Below are positions 51,575 through 60,206 of a stretch of DNA of 64,000 nucleotides, in pieces. Origin of the DNA: Salsipaludibacter sp963735045 (GTDB taxonomy: Bacteria > Actinomycetota > Nitriliruptoria > Nitriliruptorales > Nitriliruptoraceae). The notes beneath the pieces are model-generated. The model did no database searches. It was not told where the DNA came from and worked only from the letters and a program-made list of their open reading frames with translations. Where the stretch lies: contig CAVTIZ010000001.1 of assembly GCA_963735045.1 (NCBI GenBank), positions 682,001 to 746,000 on the forward strand, written 5' to 3'. How positions within the stretch are numbered: position 1 is the first letter of the stretch; each line of letters starts with the position of its first letter. Made by a program: the position numbers and the translations under genes.

Positions 51575-52371
51575 GAGCTCGGCCACCAGCGGCCACGCAG
51601 CCCGACCAGCACGGCCAGCGACACCGCCACCATCACCAGGCTGATCGCCACGGCGGTGTCGCGTTGGCGCTCCAGGGCCACGAAAACGGCCAGCGGGAGG
51701 GTCTGGGTCCTGCCCTGCAGGTTGCCGGCGAAGGTGACCGTCGCGCCGAACTCCCCGAAGGCGCGGGCCCACGCCAACACCAGGCCCGAGCGCAGCGACG
51801 GCGCGATCGCCGGCAGCGTCACCCGACGCAGCACCGTCCAGCGCGAGGCCCCGAGGGTGGCGGCCGCCTGCTCGTGGCGCTGGTCGGTCCCGCGCAGGGC
51901 GCCCTCCACGGTGATGACCAGGAACGGCATGGCCACGAACGTGCAGGCGATCACGACCCCGGCGGTCGAGAACGGCAGGACCAGTCCCGTGGCCCGCTCC
52001 AGCGGTGCCCCGACCAGGCCCCGACGTCCGAGCGCGAACAACAGGGCAGCACCGCCCACCACCGGCGGCAGCACCAGCGGCAGGGTCACGACGCCGCGGA
52101 CGAGGTCGCGGCCCGGGAACTCGATCCGTGCCAGCAGCCAGGCCAACGGCAGGCCGAACAGCAGTGACGCCGCCGTGGCCGACACCGACGACACCAGCGA
52201 CAGCCGGAGGGCGTCGACCACCACCTCGCTGGTCCACAACGTCCCCAGCGATCCCCACGGGGCACGGGCCAGGAGGCCGGCCAGGGGCACGACGAACACC
52301 GCCATGCCCAGGATGGCCAGCGCCAACAGGATGGCCGGGGGTCGTGGCGTGACACGTCGTCGGATGGTCAC
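51571..52371 (-). CDS. modB: molybdate ABC transporter permease
   Basis: Membrane subunit of 266 residues with six or so helices. The EAA loop that contacts ModC is EQAAATLGASRWTVLRRVTLPAIAPSL. LVLAWARAFGEFGATVTFAGNLQGRTQTLPLAVF is the ModB signature. GTG 52371 overlaps the modA stop. Confidence 0.95.
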   Translation of the reverse strand: MTIRRRVTPRPPAILLALAILGMAVFVVPLAGLLARAPWGSLGTLWTSEVVVDALRLSLVSSVSATAASLLFGLPLAWLLARIEFPGRDLVRGVVTLPLVLPPVVGGAALLFALGRRGLVGAPLERATGLVLPFSTAGVVIACTFVAMPFLVITVEGALRGTDQRHEQAAATLGASRWTVLRRVTLPAIAPSLRSGLVLAWARAFGEFGATVTFAGNLQGRTQTLPLAVFVALERQRDTAVAISLVMVAVSLAVLVGLRGRWWPSS

Positions 52372-53240
52372 GGCACGCCGAACCCGCGCTGGGTGAGCAG
52401 GCGCCGACCGTCGTCGGCGAGCACGAAGTCCACGAACGCCTGCGCGGCGACGGGGTTGGGTGCGTCGGCCACCACCGCGATCGGGTAGGTCGCCCGGACG
52501 TCGACGTCGGGCGGCAGGTCGATCCCCGCGACTCGACCGTCCGCGGCGGCCACGTCGGTCGCGTAGGTGATCCCGGCGTCCAACTCGTCGGCCTCCACCT
52601 TGGCCAGCAGGGCCCGCACGTCGGGCTCGTCGGTGTCGATGCGGGGGGTGATCCCCGCGGCCGCGAGGGCTTCGCGGGCGAGGTCGCCGCACGGGACGCC
52701 GGCCGCACACAGCCCGAGCAGGAGGTCGTCGTCCGCGAAGTCCTCCAGGCCGGTGATCCCGGCCGGGTTGCCCGCGGGAACGGCGATCTGGAGGTGGTTG
52801 GTCGCGAACGCCACCGGGTCCCCGGCGGTCGCACCGGCGTCGACGACGTCGTCCATGGTGTCGACGTCGGCGGACGCGAACACGTCGGCGGGGGCGCCGT
52901 CCAGCAGCTGTTCGCGCAGTGAGGAACTGCCACCCAGGTTCCGCACCACGTCGGCGTCGGGGTGGAGCTGTTCGAAGGCGGCCTCGACGTCGGCGAAGGC
53001 GTCGGTCAACGAGGCCGCGGCCGACACCAGGACCTGCCCGGCCACGGCGTCGTCGGGGGCGCGGTCCGGGGCGTCGTTCGTGGTCGTTGCGTCCCCGGTG
53101 GCACCGGACCCGCCACCAGCGGACCCGTCGTCACCGGCCGTGGCCCCACAGGCCACGGCCAGGACGGCGACGAGCGCGACGGTGGCGAAGCTGCCGGTCC
53201 GTCCCGTCGTCGCCGCGCGGCGTCGTGGCACGCCCGTCAC
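52368..53240 (-). CDS. modA: molybdate-binding lipoprotein
   Basis: Extracellular molybdate/tungstate receptor of 290 residues. Signal with lipobox ALVAVLAVAC, then VLVSAAASLTDAFADVEAAFE, NLGGSSSLREQLLDGAPADVFASAD and ATYPIAVVADAPNPVAAQAFVDF, all conserved ModA elements including the Ser ligands in SAAASL and GGSSSL. GTG 53240 overlaps the regulator stop. Confidence 0.95.
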   Translation of the reverse strand: MTGVPRRRAATTGRTGSFATVALVAVLAVACGATAGDDGSAGGGSGATGDATTTNDAPDRAPDDAVAGQVLVSAAASLTDAFADVEAAFEQLHPDADVVRNLGGSSSLREQLLDGAPADVFASADVDTMDDVVDAGATAGDPVAFATNHLQIAVPAGNPAGITGLEDFADDDLLLGLCAAGVPCGDLAREALAAAGITPRIDTDEPDVRALLAKVEADELDAGITYATDVAAADGRVAGIDLPPDVDVRATYPIAVVADAPNPVAAQAFVDFVLADDGRRLLTQRGFGVP

Positions 53241-53635
53241 GGGACCTCCGGCAGGCCGACCACGACGTTGGTGGCCTTGATGGTCGCCACGACCTCGGTG
53301 CCCGGTCGCAGGTGGAGTTCGCGGATGCTCTCGGCGGTCGTCAGGGCCAGGAGGCGGAACGGGCCGGCCTGCATCTCCACGGTCCCGGCGGCGGTCCCCG
53401 CCACCACCTCGGTCACGACCGCGGGCAACTGGTTGCGCGCGGAGGTCGCCTGGACCACGGGCGGGTCGGGACGACGGGTGGCCAGCAGGCGGCGAACCTC
53501 GGCCAGCGGGACCAGGCGCTGGTTGCCCGACGAGCGGGTCACCACGAGGTCGCCATCGTCGGCCCACCGCCGAAGGGTGTCCACGGACACGTCCAGCAGG
53601 GCCGCGGCCTGGCCGATCCGGAGCTGGTCGTCCAT
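53237..53635 (-). CDS. MerR-like HTH and TOBE-domain molybdate regulator
   Basis: 132 residues. HTH of the excisionase/MerR type (LRIGQAAALLDVSVDTLRRWADDGDL, then TRSSGNQRLVPLAEVRRLL) joined to one TOBE/MOP domain (LPAVVTEVVAGTAAGTVEMQ, ATIKATNVVVGLPEVP), which binds molybdate oxyanion. It is the first gene of the modABC operon with 4-base overlap, so it probably senses intracellular molybdate and controls its own operon. It is not classical ModE. Confidence 0.9.
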   Translation of the reverse strand: MDDQLRIGQAAALLDVSVDTLRRWADDGDLVVTRSSGNQRLVPLAEVRRLLATRRPDPPVVQATSARNQLPAVVTEVVAGTAAGTVEMQAGPFRLLALTTAESIRELHLRPGTEVVATIKATNVVVGLPEVP

Positions 53636-53670
53636 GGAACAACCTTGGTAGAGAGCCATGTAGCGGCAAA

Positions 53671-53684
53671 CATACCTAGGTATG
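53671..53684. promoter_or_regulatory. 14-bp palindrome catacctaggtatg, probable mod operator
   Basis: Exact palindrome 36 bases upstream of the regulator start in the AT-richest part of this gap. It differs from the E. coli ModE box. The regulator encoded first in the operon is the natural candidate to bind it. Confidence 0.6.
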
Positions 53685-53769
53685 AAGAGGTCTGGGTCAG
53701 GTCTCGGCATGGGAGGCCCCCATGGCCCTACCGTGGGCCCGGTCGCAACCGGCGTGCCGAGGACCAGCC

Positions 53770-54687
53770 GTGCCCGAACTGCCCGACATCGAGGACTACC
53801 GCGCCGCCCTGCACGAGCGCGTCGTGGGCAACGTGCTGGAACGTGCCCGGATCCGGGCATTCGCGTTGCTGAGCACGTTCGACCCCCCGGTCGACGCCCT
53901 CCACGGCCAGGTGGTGACCGACGTCCGTCGCCTGGGCAAGCGCCTGGTGTTCGTGTTCGACGAGGTCGACCCGGAGCCGCTGTACGCCGTGCTGCACCTG
54001 ATGATCGCCGGGCGACTGCGGTGGGAGGACCACGGGGCCAAGGTCCCCGGACGCATCGGGTTGGCGGCGTTCGACATCGCGACCACGACCGGGGAGCCGG
54101 TCGGGACCCTGGTGCTCACGGAGGCAGGCACGAAGAAGCGGGCTCGCCTGGCCATCGTCCGGGCCGACGACCTGGGCGCCCACGACCCGGGTGGCATCGA
54201 GCCGTTGGAGGTCGACCGAGAGGCCTTCGTGGCCGCGATCACGGCCACCAACCGGACCCTCAAGCGCGGCCTCACCGACCCGCGGATCCTGTCTGGCATC
54301 GGCAACGCCTACTCCGACGAGATCCTGCATGCGGCCCGGTTGTCACCCGTCGCCCGCACCCAGCAGCTGGACGAGGACGAGCTGACCCGGCTCCACGAGG
54401 CCACGGTGGAGCGGCTCACCACCTGGTCGGCCACGCTGCGGGCCGAGACCGGTGACGGCTTCCCCACCAAGGTCACGGCCTTCCGCGACGACTTCGCCAC
54501 CCACGGCAAGTTCGGTGAGCCCTGTCCGGTCTGCGGCACCCCCATCGCCCGGATCTCCTACGCCGACAAGGAGACCAACTACTGCCCCACCTGCCAGACC
54601 GAGGGCCGCCTGCTCAAGGACCGCAGCCTGTCCCGCATCCTCAAGGACGACTGGCCCGCCACCGTCGACGAATCCGAAGCCGACTGA
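53770..54687 (+). CDS. Fpg/Nei family DNA glycosylase
   Basis: Base-excision repair glycosylase/AP lyase of 305 residues. After Met removal the N-terminus is PELPDIEDYRAAL, with the catalytic Pro and Glu. H2TH region: DPRILSGIGNAYSDEILHAARLSP. Zinc finger: PCPVCGTPIARI and NYCPTCQTEG, where the second pair is CPTC. The middle contains KKRARLAIVRADDL. By sequence closer to Nei-like proteins; the base preference is not certain. Divergent from the mod operon. Confidence 0.93.
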   Translation: MPELPDIEDYRAALHERVVGNVLERARIRAFALLSTFDPPVDALHGQVVTDVRRLGKRLVFVFDEVDPEPLYAVLHLMIAGRLRWEDHGAKVPGRIGLAAFDIATTTGEPVGTLVLTEAGTKKRARLAIVRADDLGAHDPGGIEPLEVDREAFVAAITATNRTLKRGLTDPRILSGIGNAYSDEILHAARLSPVARTQQLDEDELTRLHEATVERLTTWSATLRAETGDGFPTKVTAFRDDFATHGKFGEPCPVCGTPIARISYADKETNYCPTCQTEGRLLKDRSLSRILKDDWPATVDESEAD

Positions 54688-54705
54688 CCACCCCCACCCC
54701 CCAAT

Positions 54706-54782
54706 GCTGTCGTGATCGTTCCTGCCGGTATCCCGGCGACTTCCCCCCGCTGTCGTGATCGTTCCTGCCGGTATCCCGGCGA
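54706..54782. repeat. 34-bp direct repeats with hairpin core
   Basis: Two exact 34-base copies at 54706-54739 and 54749-54782 (43-base period). Each contains gccgg-tatc-ccggc, a 5-bp hairpin with a 4-base loop. The third, shorter relative shares ccggtatctcggcga. Confidence 0.93.
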
Positions 54783-54885
54783 GAACGCCCCCGCCCGCAG
54801 TGCTGGCCGCGTGAGTCCTCGCTGGTGGGTTGGATCAGGCCGGTATCTCGGCGAAATCGCGCCCGGTGGAGTGGTAGGTGGGGTG

Positions 54886-54933
54886 GGGAGTCGGGTCGGG
54901 AGTCGGGTCGGGGGTCGGGTCGGGAGTCGGATC
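54886..54933. repeat. four 12-bp tandem repeats (gggagtcgggtc)
   Basis: Four units with single-base changes; non-coding. Confidence 0.92.
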
Positions 54934-55036
54934 GTCGTTCGGGCACGGGCGGGTCGCCGGGGGTTGGAGGTGTCGTGGGGTGGGTCGGGGGGCGGGAGGG
55001 GCTAGCGTCGCGGGGTGGAGCGAGCCGGGAGGCGGC

Positions 55037-55864
55037 ATGGGACGGGTGGCTGTGGTGACCGGGGCGTCCAGCGGGATCGGGGACGCGACCGCGCGCCGGT
55101 TGGCCGCCGACGGGTGGGAGCTGGTGCTGGTGGCCCGCCGCCGCGAGCGCCTCGACGCCCTGGCTGCCGACCTTGGTGGCGCCACCGTCGTGGCCGTGGA
55201 CCTGACCACCGACGACGCCCCGGCAGCCGTGCGCACCGCGGTCGAGGACCACCACGACGGGCGCCTCGACCTGCTGGTCAACAACGCCGGGGTCCGGCTC
55301 CCGGGCACCTTCGCCGACACCGGGGTCGCGGGCCTGCGCGCCCACTTCGAGCTGAACCTGTTCGCGGTGGCCGCCCTGACCCATGCGCTGTTGCCCCTGC
55401 TGCGCCTCCAGCACGGTGCGGTCGTCACGGTCGCGTCCGTGTCCAGCTTCATCTCGCGTGCCGGAACGGCCGGCTACTCCAGTGCGAAGGCCGCGGTTCG
55501 GGGCTTCTCCGACGCCCTCGCGCTCGAGGAACCGCTGGTCCACGTCGGCCTGGTCGTGCCCGGGTTCGTGGCCACCGAAGGCTTTCCGCAGACCGAGCTG
55601 GTGGAGAACCCGCGAACGGCCTGGGCGGTGTCGACGCCGGACGTGGTGGCCGAGGCGGTGCTGGCGGCCGGGCCGGGTGGCCGGGACCAGGTGCACGCTC
55701 CGCGGGCGTGGGCGATCGCGACGGCGGTGCGCTCGATCGCCCCGTGGATCATCCCGAAGGTCGTGGCCGCGATGGGCGCCGAGACGACGCCGGCCACCGG
55801 GGCCGTCGCCCACGACCTCCCGCCGGACAGCTCCCGGGACCCGGCCCCGGACGTGGGCGCCTGA
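55037..55864 (+). CDS. short-chain dehydrogenase/reductase
   Basis: NAD(P)-dependent oxidoreductase of 275 residues. Cofactor site VAVVTGASSGIGDATARRLA, DLLVNNAGVRLPGTF, catalytic Ser and Tyr-x3-Lys in ASVSSFISRAGTAGYSSAKAAVRG, then PGFVATEGFP. ATG 55037 follows GGGAGG. The basic residues after strand 2 (RRRERLD) favour NADP. Substrate unknown. It is followed one base later by the YdeI-like gene. Confidence 0.92.
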   Translation: MGRVAVVTGASSGIGDATARRLAADGWELVLVARRRERLDALAADLGGATVVAVDLTTDDAPAAVRTAVEDHHDGRLDLLVNNAGVRLPGTFADTGVAGLRAHFELNLFAVAALTHALLPLLRLQHGAVVTVASVSSFISRAGTAGYSSAKAAVRGFSDALALEEPLVHVGLVVPGFVATEGFPQTELVENPRTAWAVSTPDVVAEAVLAAGPGGRDQVHAPRAWAIATAVRSIAPWIIPKVVAAMGAETTPATGAVAHDLPPDSSRDPAPDVGA

Positions 55865-55865
55865 C

Positions 55866-56432
55866 GTGGGCCTCGACGACTACGACCGTGTCGAGGTCCG
55901 CGATCGGGCCGAACTGCGGGACTGGTTGAGCGACAACCACGCTCGGGACCAGGGCGTCTGGCTGGTGACCTGGAAGGCCCACACCGACCACTGGTTGCCG
56001 TGGGGGGAGATGGTCCAGGAGCTGCTCGCGTGGGGGTGGATCGACTCCACCAGCCGGGGGGTGGACGACGATCGCACCAGCCACCTGGTCACGCCGCGGC
56101 GGCGGGGGAGTGGGTGGTCGGCGATCAACAAGCAGCACGTCGAGGCGCTCGAGGAGTCCGGGCTGATGGCCGATCCGGGGCGTGCGGCCATCGACGCGGC
56201 CAAGGACGACGGGTCATGGACGCTGCTGGACGAGGTCGAGGCCGGCATCGTCCCCGACGACTTCGCCGCGGCCCTGGCCGAGCGCGACGCGACCGCGTCG
56301 TGGGAGGACCTGCCCTGGAGCAGCCAGCGGGCCACCCTGGAGTGGATCATGATGGCCAAGCGGGCTGACACGCGGGAACGTCGGATCGTCTCGGCTGCCG
56401 ACGCCACGGCGGCCGGTGAGCGCCCCCGCTGA
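55866..56432 (+). CDS. YdeI/OmpD-associated family protein
   Basis: 188 residues from GTG 55866, one base after the SDR stop. DRAELRDWLSDNHARDQGVWLVTWK, EMVQELLAWGWIDSTSRGVDDDRTSHLVTPRR, SAINKQHVEALEESGLM and PWSSQRATLEWIMMAKRADTRERRI match the YdeI/OmpD-associated family of small cytoplasmic proteins with unclear function (sometimes called bacteriocin-protection). Coupled to the SDR. Convergent with the aldehyde dehydrogenase gene. Confidence 0.88.
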   Translation: MGLDDYDRVEVRDRAELRDWLSDNHARDQGVWLVTWKAHTDHWLPWGEMVQELLAWGWIDSTSRGVDDDRTSHLVTPRRRGSGWSAINKQHVEALEESGLMADPGRAAIDAAKDDGSWTLLDEVEAGIVPDDFAAALAERDATASWEDLPWSSQRATLEWIMMAKRADTRERRIVSAADATAAGERPR

Positions 56433-56438
56433 CCTGGT

Positions 56439-57800
56439 TCAGGCCACCCAGACGGTCTTGGCATTGGTGAACGCGCGGGCGCCGTAGGCCCCCAGTTCAC
56501 GCCCGTAGCCGGAGTCCTTGACCCCGCCGAAGGGCACGCGTGGATCGGACTTCACGAGCTCGTTGATGAACACGGCACCGGACTCGACCTGTCCGGCGAC
56601 CTCCTGGGCGCGGTCGAGGTCGCCGCTGAAGATGGCCGCACCGAGGCCGTAGCGCGAGCTGTTGGCCACCGCCACGGCATCCTCGACGTCGTCGACGGCG
56701 ATCACGGCGGCCAGCGGACCGAAGGTTTCCTCCCACGCCGCCGGGTGGTGGGCGTCGACGTCGGTCAGCAGGCTGACCTCGTGGTAGAAGCCGGGCCGGT
56801 CCGGCACACCGCCGCCCAGGGCGAGGGTGGCGCCGGCGTCGACCGAGCGGCGAAGCTGGTCCTGGAGGTCGTCGCGAAGGTCTTCGCGGGCCAGGGGACC
56901 GACCTCGGTGTCGTCGTCCATGGGGTCGCCGACGGTCGCGGCGGCGAGTTCGGCCCGGAAGGCCTCGGTGAACTCTTCGCGGGCCGATCCGACCACGATG
57001 AACCGCTTGGCGGCGATGCACGACTGGCCGTTGTTGATCAGGCGCGACGTCGCGGCCACCTCGGCGGCAGCGGCGATGTCGGCGTCGGGCAGGACGATGA
57101 ACGGGTCCGACCCGCCCAGCTCGAGCACGGTCGGGGTGAGGTTGCGTCCCGCGTGCTCGGCAACGGACCGGCCGGCGGGTTCCGACCCGGTCAGCGTCAC
57201 GCCCCGGACGCGCTGGTCGGCGACCAGGTCGGGGATGGCGTCGGACCCGATCAGCAGGGTGCGGAACACTCCGGCCGGGGCGCCGGCGGCCGTCAGGACC
57301 TCCTCGATCGCCATGGCGGAGCCGGGGACGTTGGAGGCGTGCTTGAGCAGCATCGTGTTGCCGGCGGCCAGCGCAGGCGCCAGCGCCCGGAAAGCCTGCC
57401 ACAGCGGGAAGTTCCACGGCATGATCGCCAGCACCGGCCCGAGCGGGTCGAAGCGCACGTAGCTGGACCGTGCGTCGGTCTCGATGACGTCGTGGGCGAG
57501 GTAGGACGCGGCGTGCTCGGCGTAGTGGCGGCAGGCCCACGCACACTTGTCGACCTCGGACCGGGCGGCTGCGACCGTCTTGCCCATCTCGCTGGTCATC
57601 AGCCGCGCGAGCTCGTCGCGACGCTCGTCCAGCACGTCGGCGGCGGCGGACAGGACCTCGGTGCGCTCGGCCAGGGGTCGCGCGCGCCAGTCCCCGAAGG
57701 CGTCCCACGATCGCGCCAGGGCCTCCTGGACATCGTCGTGGTCGTGTTCGTCCCAGGTGTCGAGGGTCTCACCGGTGGCGGGGTCGACGGTGGTCAGCAT
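56439..57800 (-). CDS. gabD: succinate-semialdehyde dehydrogenase family protein
   Basis: NAD(P)-dependent aldehyde dehydrogenase of 453 residues. VLAIMPWNFPLWQAFRALAPALAAGN, Glu base in TVLELGGSDPFIV, catalytic Cys in LINNGQSCIAAKRFIV, and PFGGVKDSGYGRELGAYG at the C-terminus. The length and NNGQSCIAAKR match the GabD2/Sad-type branch. It probably oxidises succinate semialdehyde to succinate; other small aldehydes are possible. Confidence 0.9.
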   Translation of the reverse strand: MLTTVDPATGETLDTWDEHDHDDVQEALARSWDAFGDWRARPLAERTEVLSAAADVLDERRDELARLMTSEMGKTVAAARSEVDKCAWACRHYAEHAASYLAHDVIETDARSSYVRFDPLGPVLAIMPWNFPLWQAFRALAPALAAGNTMLLKHASNVPGSAMAIEEVLTAAGAPAGVFRTLLIGSDAIPDLVADQRVRGVTLTGSEPAGRSVAEHAGRNLTPTVLELGGSDPFIVLPDADIAAAAEVAATSRLINNGQSCIAAKRFIVVGSAREEFTEAFRAELAAATVGDPMDDDTEVGPLAREDLRDDLQDQLRRSVDAGATLALGGGVPDRPGFYHEVSLLTDVDAHHPAAWEETFGPLAAVIAVDDVEDAVAVANSSRYGLGAAIFSGDLDRAQEVAGQVESGAVFINELVKSDPRVPFGGVKDSGYGRELGAYGARAFTNAKTVWVA

Positions 57801-58009
57801 GGGAATCCTCCGTGGCGTGCAGCGGTCGGTGGTCGACGCGCCGGAACGACACGACGTCCACGATCCACGCTATCCCCGAGGACCTGTCCGGCCGCCTCGT
57901 CGTTCGTCCGTCGCCTCCCCGTCGCCTCCCGGCCTCCCCGTCGCCTCCCCGGGACCTCCGCCCGTCGCCCCGTCGACGACCGCCCCCGGGGGGCGCCCGT
58001 CACCGGGCG

Positions 58010-58438
58010 TCACCGGGTGGCGACGCCCTCGATCCGCGCACGCAACGCCGCGAGTTGGTCACCGTCGGTGCGCGCCAGCAGCCGTCGCAGCAACGGGGCG
58101 GCCAGGGTCCACGCTCCACGGGTCCGGCAGTCGGCGACCAGGTCGACCACGGTGGTGCGGTCGTGGCGTGCCCGGACGGTGTAGACGTAGTCGGCCGTGA
58201 CGCCGCCCCGGGTCGATCGCAGGTGCAGCACGCGCCCGTCGGCGGCCACGACCTCACTGGTGCGCTGTCGTCCCCGGGTGGTGAACTCGACCCGGGCGCC
58301 CGGCGACGTCGGTCCCGTGGCGCGGGCGTCGTCGACACCGGGCATCCACGTCGGCGCCTGCTCCCAGTCGACCAGCGTGGCCCAGACCTGCTCGGGATCG
58401 GCCGCGATGGTGGTCGTGGCATGGAAGGCGGTGGCCAT
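58010..58438 (-). CDS. SRPBCC family protein
   Basis: 142-residue START/Bet v1-like hydrophobic-ligand or polyketide-cyclase fold: MATAFHATTTIAADPEQVWATLVDWEQAPTWMPGV, then ARVEFTTRGRQRTSEVVAAD and ALRARIEG. ATG 58438 is preferred because the family begins there; ATG upstream adds unrelated residues. It lies downstream of the AraC-like gene on the same strand. Ligand unknown. Confidence 0.85.
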   Translation of the reverse strand: MATAFHATTTIAADPEQVWATLVDWEQAPTWMPGVDDARATGPTSPGARVEFTTRGRQRTSEVVAADGRVLHLRSTRGGVTADYVYTVRARHDRTTVVDLVADCRTRGAWTLAAPLLRRLLARTDGDQLAALRARIEGVATR

Positions 58439-58540
58439 GGTCAGTTCCTCGGCGGACGGCAGTTCGGTCCCCATCGTCGACCGGCCGGGCCCCGACGTCT
58501 TGGATGGATTGCGCACGGCGGTCGCCGAGGCCACCGGGCC

Positions 58541-59392
58541 TCACTGCTGGGGCACGAAGCCGGCCGCCGCGGTCGGGTCCACGAGCTGGTCGGCGGCCCG
58601 CTGGGCCGCGAGGTAGGCACTGGGGGTGACCCCGGTGTGGCGTCGGAAGTCGCGGATCAGGTGCGCCTGGTCGTACCACCCCAGGTCGTGGGCGTGGCCG
58701 CTCCAGGCCACCTCGCCATGGACGTCGAGGGCCTCCAGCAACCGGCGCATGCGCAGGAGTCGCGCGAGCACCCGCGGGGTCAGCCCGACGACGCGCTTGA
58801 CGTCCCGGTCCAGCTGGCCGTGCGACACCCCGACCTCCTCGGCGATGTCGGCGATCGGTCGGGTCGGATCGGCCTCCAGGAGTGCCACCGCGTGTTCACA
58901 CCGCGCAAGGCCCGGCACGGACAGGTCGACGGTCGTCGCGAGGTGGTGCACCACGCGGCCCAGCACGACCTCGGCGTCGTCGACGTCCCGCAGCTGGTCC
59001 CGGAGCCCGGCGGTGGCCGGCCAGTGGTCACCCAACTCCTGCGCGCGACCGCGGTGCTCGGTGGGGGACAGGCCCAGCACGGCGCGGCACCCGACCGGCG
59101 TGGTCACGATCCCGACCGCGTGCGTGACGCCCGTGGGCTCGTTGACCACGGGCCGGTCGTGGGGGCCCAGCAGGAATCCCTGCTCGGCGCGCAGGGTCGG
59201 CCCCCGCCCGTCGTCGGGCGTCTCCAGGATGGCGTCGCCGAGCACGACGACCGCGACGGTGGACCCGGTCGGCGCGATCCGTTCCCGTCGCCAGGGCGTG
59301 GTGCCGTGGGCGTACCAGACGGCCTCGACCACCCGGTCGAGGGGCGCCGGCGGGACCCGACGGACGAAGGCGAAGGGCGGGGCATCGACCAT
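58541..59392 (-). CDS. AraC family transcriptional regulator
   Basis: 283-residue regulator. N-terminal ligand/cupin-like half (FVRRVPPAPLDRVVEAVWYAHG, GPHDRPVVNEPTGVTHAVGIV) resembles the DUF6597 domain. The C-terminal AraC DNA-binding domain has two HTHs: RPIADIAEEVGVSHGQLDRDVKRVVGLTPR and AHDLGWYDQAHLIRDFRRHTGVTPSAYLA. It may control the SRPBCC gene that follows it by about 100 bases. ATG 59392 chosen as the first Met before family sequence. Confidence 0.9.
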   Translation of the reverse strand: MVDAPPFAFVRRVPPAPLDRVVEAVWYAHGTTPWRRERIAPTGSTVAVVVLGDAILETPDDGRGPTLRAEQGFLLGPHDRPVVNEPTGVTHAVGIVTTPVGCRAVLGLSPTEHRGRAQELGDHWPATAGLRDQLRDVDDAEVVLGRVVHHLATTVDLSVPGLARCEHAVALLEADPTRPIADIAEEVGVSHGQLDRDVKRVVGLTPRVLARLLRMRRLLEALDVHGEVAWSGHAHDLGWYDQAHLIRDFRRHTGVTPSAYLAAQRAADQLVDPTAAAGFVPQQ

Positions 59393-59562
59393 GCGCGCGA
59401 CCCTAGCGAGGCCACGCACGTCGGTGGCCGGGGCCGACGCCCGAGGGTTCCCCGACGGCTGCCTCGGCAACGCCGGGCTGACCCCCGGCCCGTGTCGCCG
59501 GGGCCGTCCTATGCTCGACGGGCGCCGACCCCGGCCCCGTCCCACCCCGAGGTGACGATCTG

Positions 59563-60162
59563 ATGAGTGCCAACACGACTGCTGTCCGACCGCTCGCGCT
59601 GGAGCTGGCGCCGGACCGGGCCGTCGTCCGGTTCGCCCTGGTGGTGGCGGGTGCCGTGCTGGTGGCCCTGACCGCCCAGTGGGAGATCCCGCTGTGGCCG
59701 GTCCCGATCTCGGCCCAGAGCCTGTCGGTGCTGCTGGTGGGGGCGACGCTGGGCGCGCGCCTCGGCGGGCTGTCGATGCTGACCTACCTGGGAATGGGGG
59801 CGGTCGGACTGCCCGTGTTCTCCGGGGGCAGCGCGGGGGCCGCCCACCTGTTCGGTCCCACCGTCGGCTACCTGTTCGGGTTCGTGCTGGCCGCCGTGGT
59901 GATGGGGTGGCTGTCGGAGCGCTTCCGCACCACCCGCTCGATCCCGGCGTCGGCGGCCACCGCGGCCACGACGTTCCTGTTCGCCACGGGCGTGATCCTG
60001 GTCTGTGGCGCCCTGGGCCTGATGGCGTCGCTGGGCTACTCCGCGTCGGAGGCCTGGGCCGTGGGCGTGACCCCGTTCCTCGGCGGCGCCCTCGTCAAGG
60101 CCGCCATCGCCACCGTCTACATCCCCGCCGCGTGGTGGGCCACCGACGCCCTGTCGGACTGA
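59563..60162 (+). CDS. bioY: biotin transporter BioY
   Basis: S-component of the biotin ECF transporter, 199 residues with six helices: VPISAQSLSVLLVGATLGARLGGLSMLTYLGMGAVGLPVFSGGSAG, the classic BioY signature, then HLFGPTVGYLFGFVLAAVVMGWLSE. No BioM/BioN genes are adjacent, so it works alone or with shared energy-coupling subunits. Divergent from the AraC-like gene. Confidence 0.94.
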   Translation: MSANTTAVRPLALELAPDRAVVRFALVVAGAVLVALTAQWEIPLWPVPISAQSLSVLLVGATLGARLGGLSMLTYLGMGAVGLPVFSGGSAGAAHLFGPTVGYLFGFVLAAVVMGWLSERFRTTRSIPASAATAATTFLFATGVILVCGALGLMASLGYSASEAWAVGVTPFLGGALVKAAIATVYIPAAWWATDALSD

Positions 60163-60206
60163 CCCGAATCCCCCCGGCCCGGCCGTCCACGGCCGACGAC
60201 CCCGGG

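Larger units (their letters stand above)
54688..55036. other. 349-bp gap filled with repeats
   Basis: No gene supported. It holds two 34-base direct repeats with an internal hairpin, a diverged third copy near 54834-54855, and a 12-bp array at 54886-54933. Confidence 0.7.

Noticed and set aside
50390..52933. Single 847-codon minus frame covering modC and part of modB/modA
   Set aside because: Only the last 394 codons from GTG 51574 match a family (ModC); the upstream part is an out-of-frame shadow of modB and modA.
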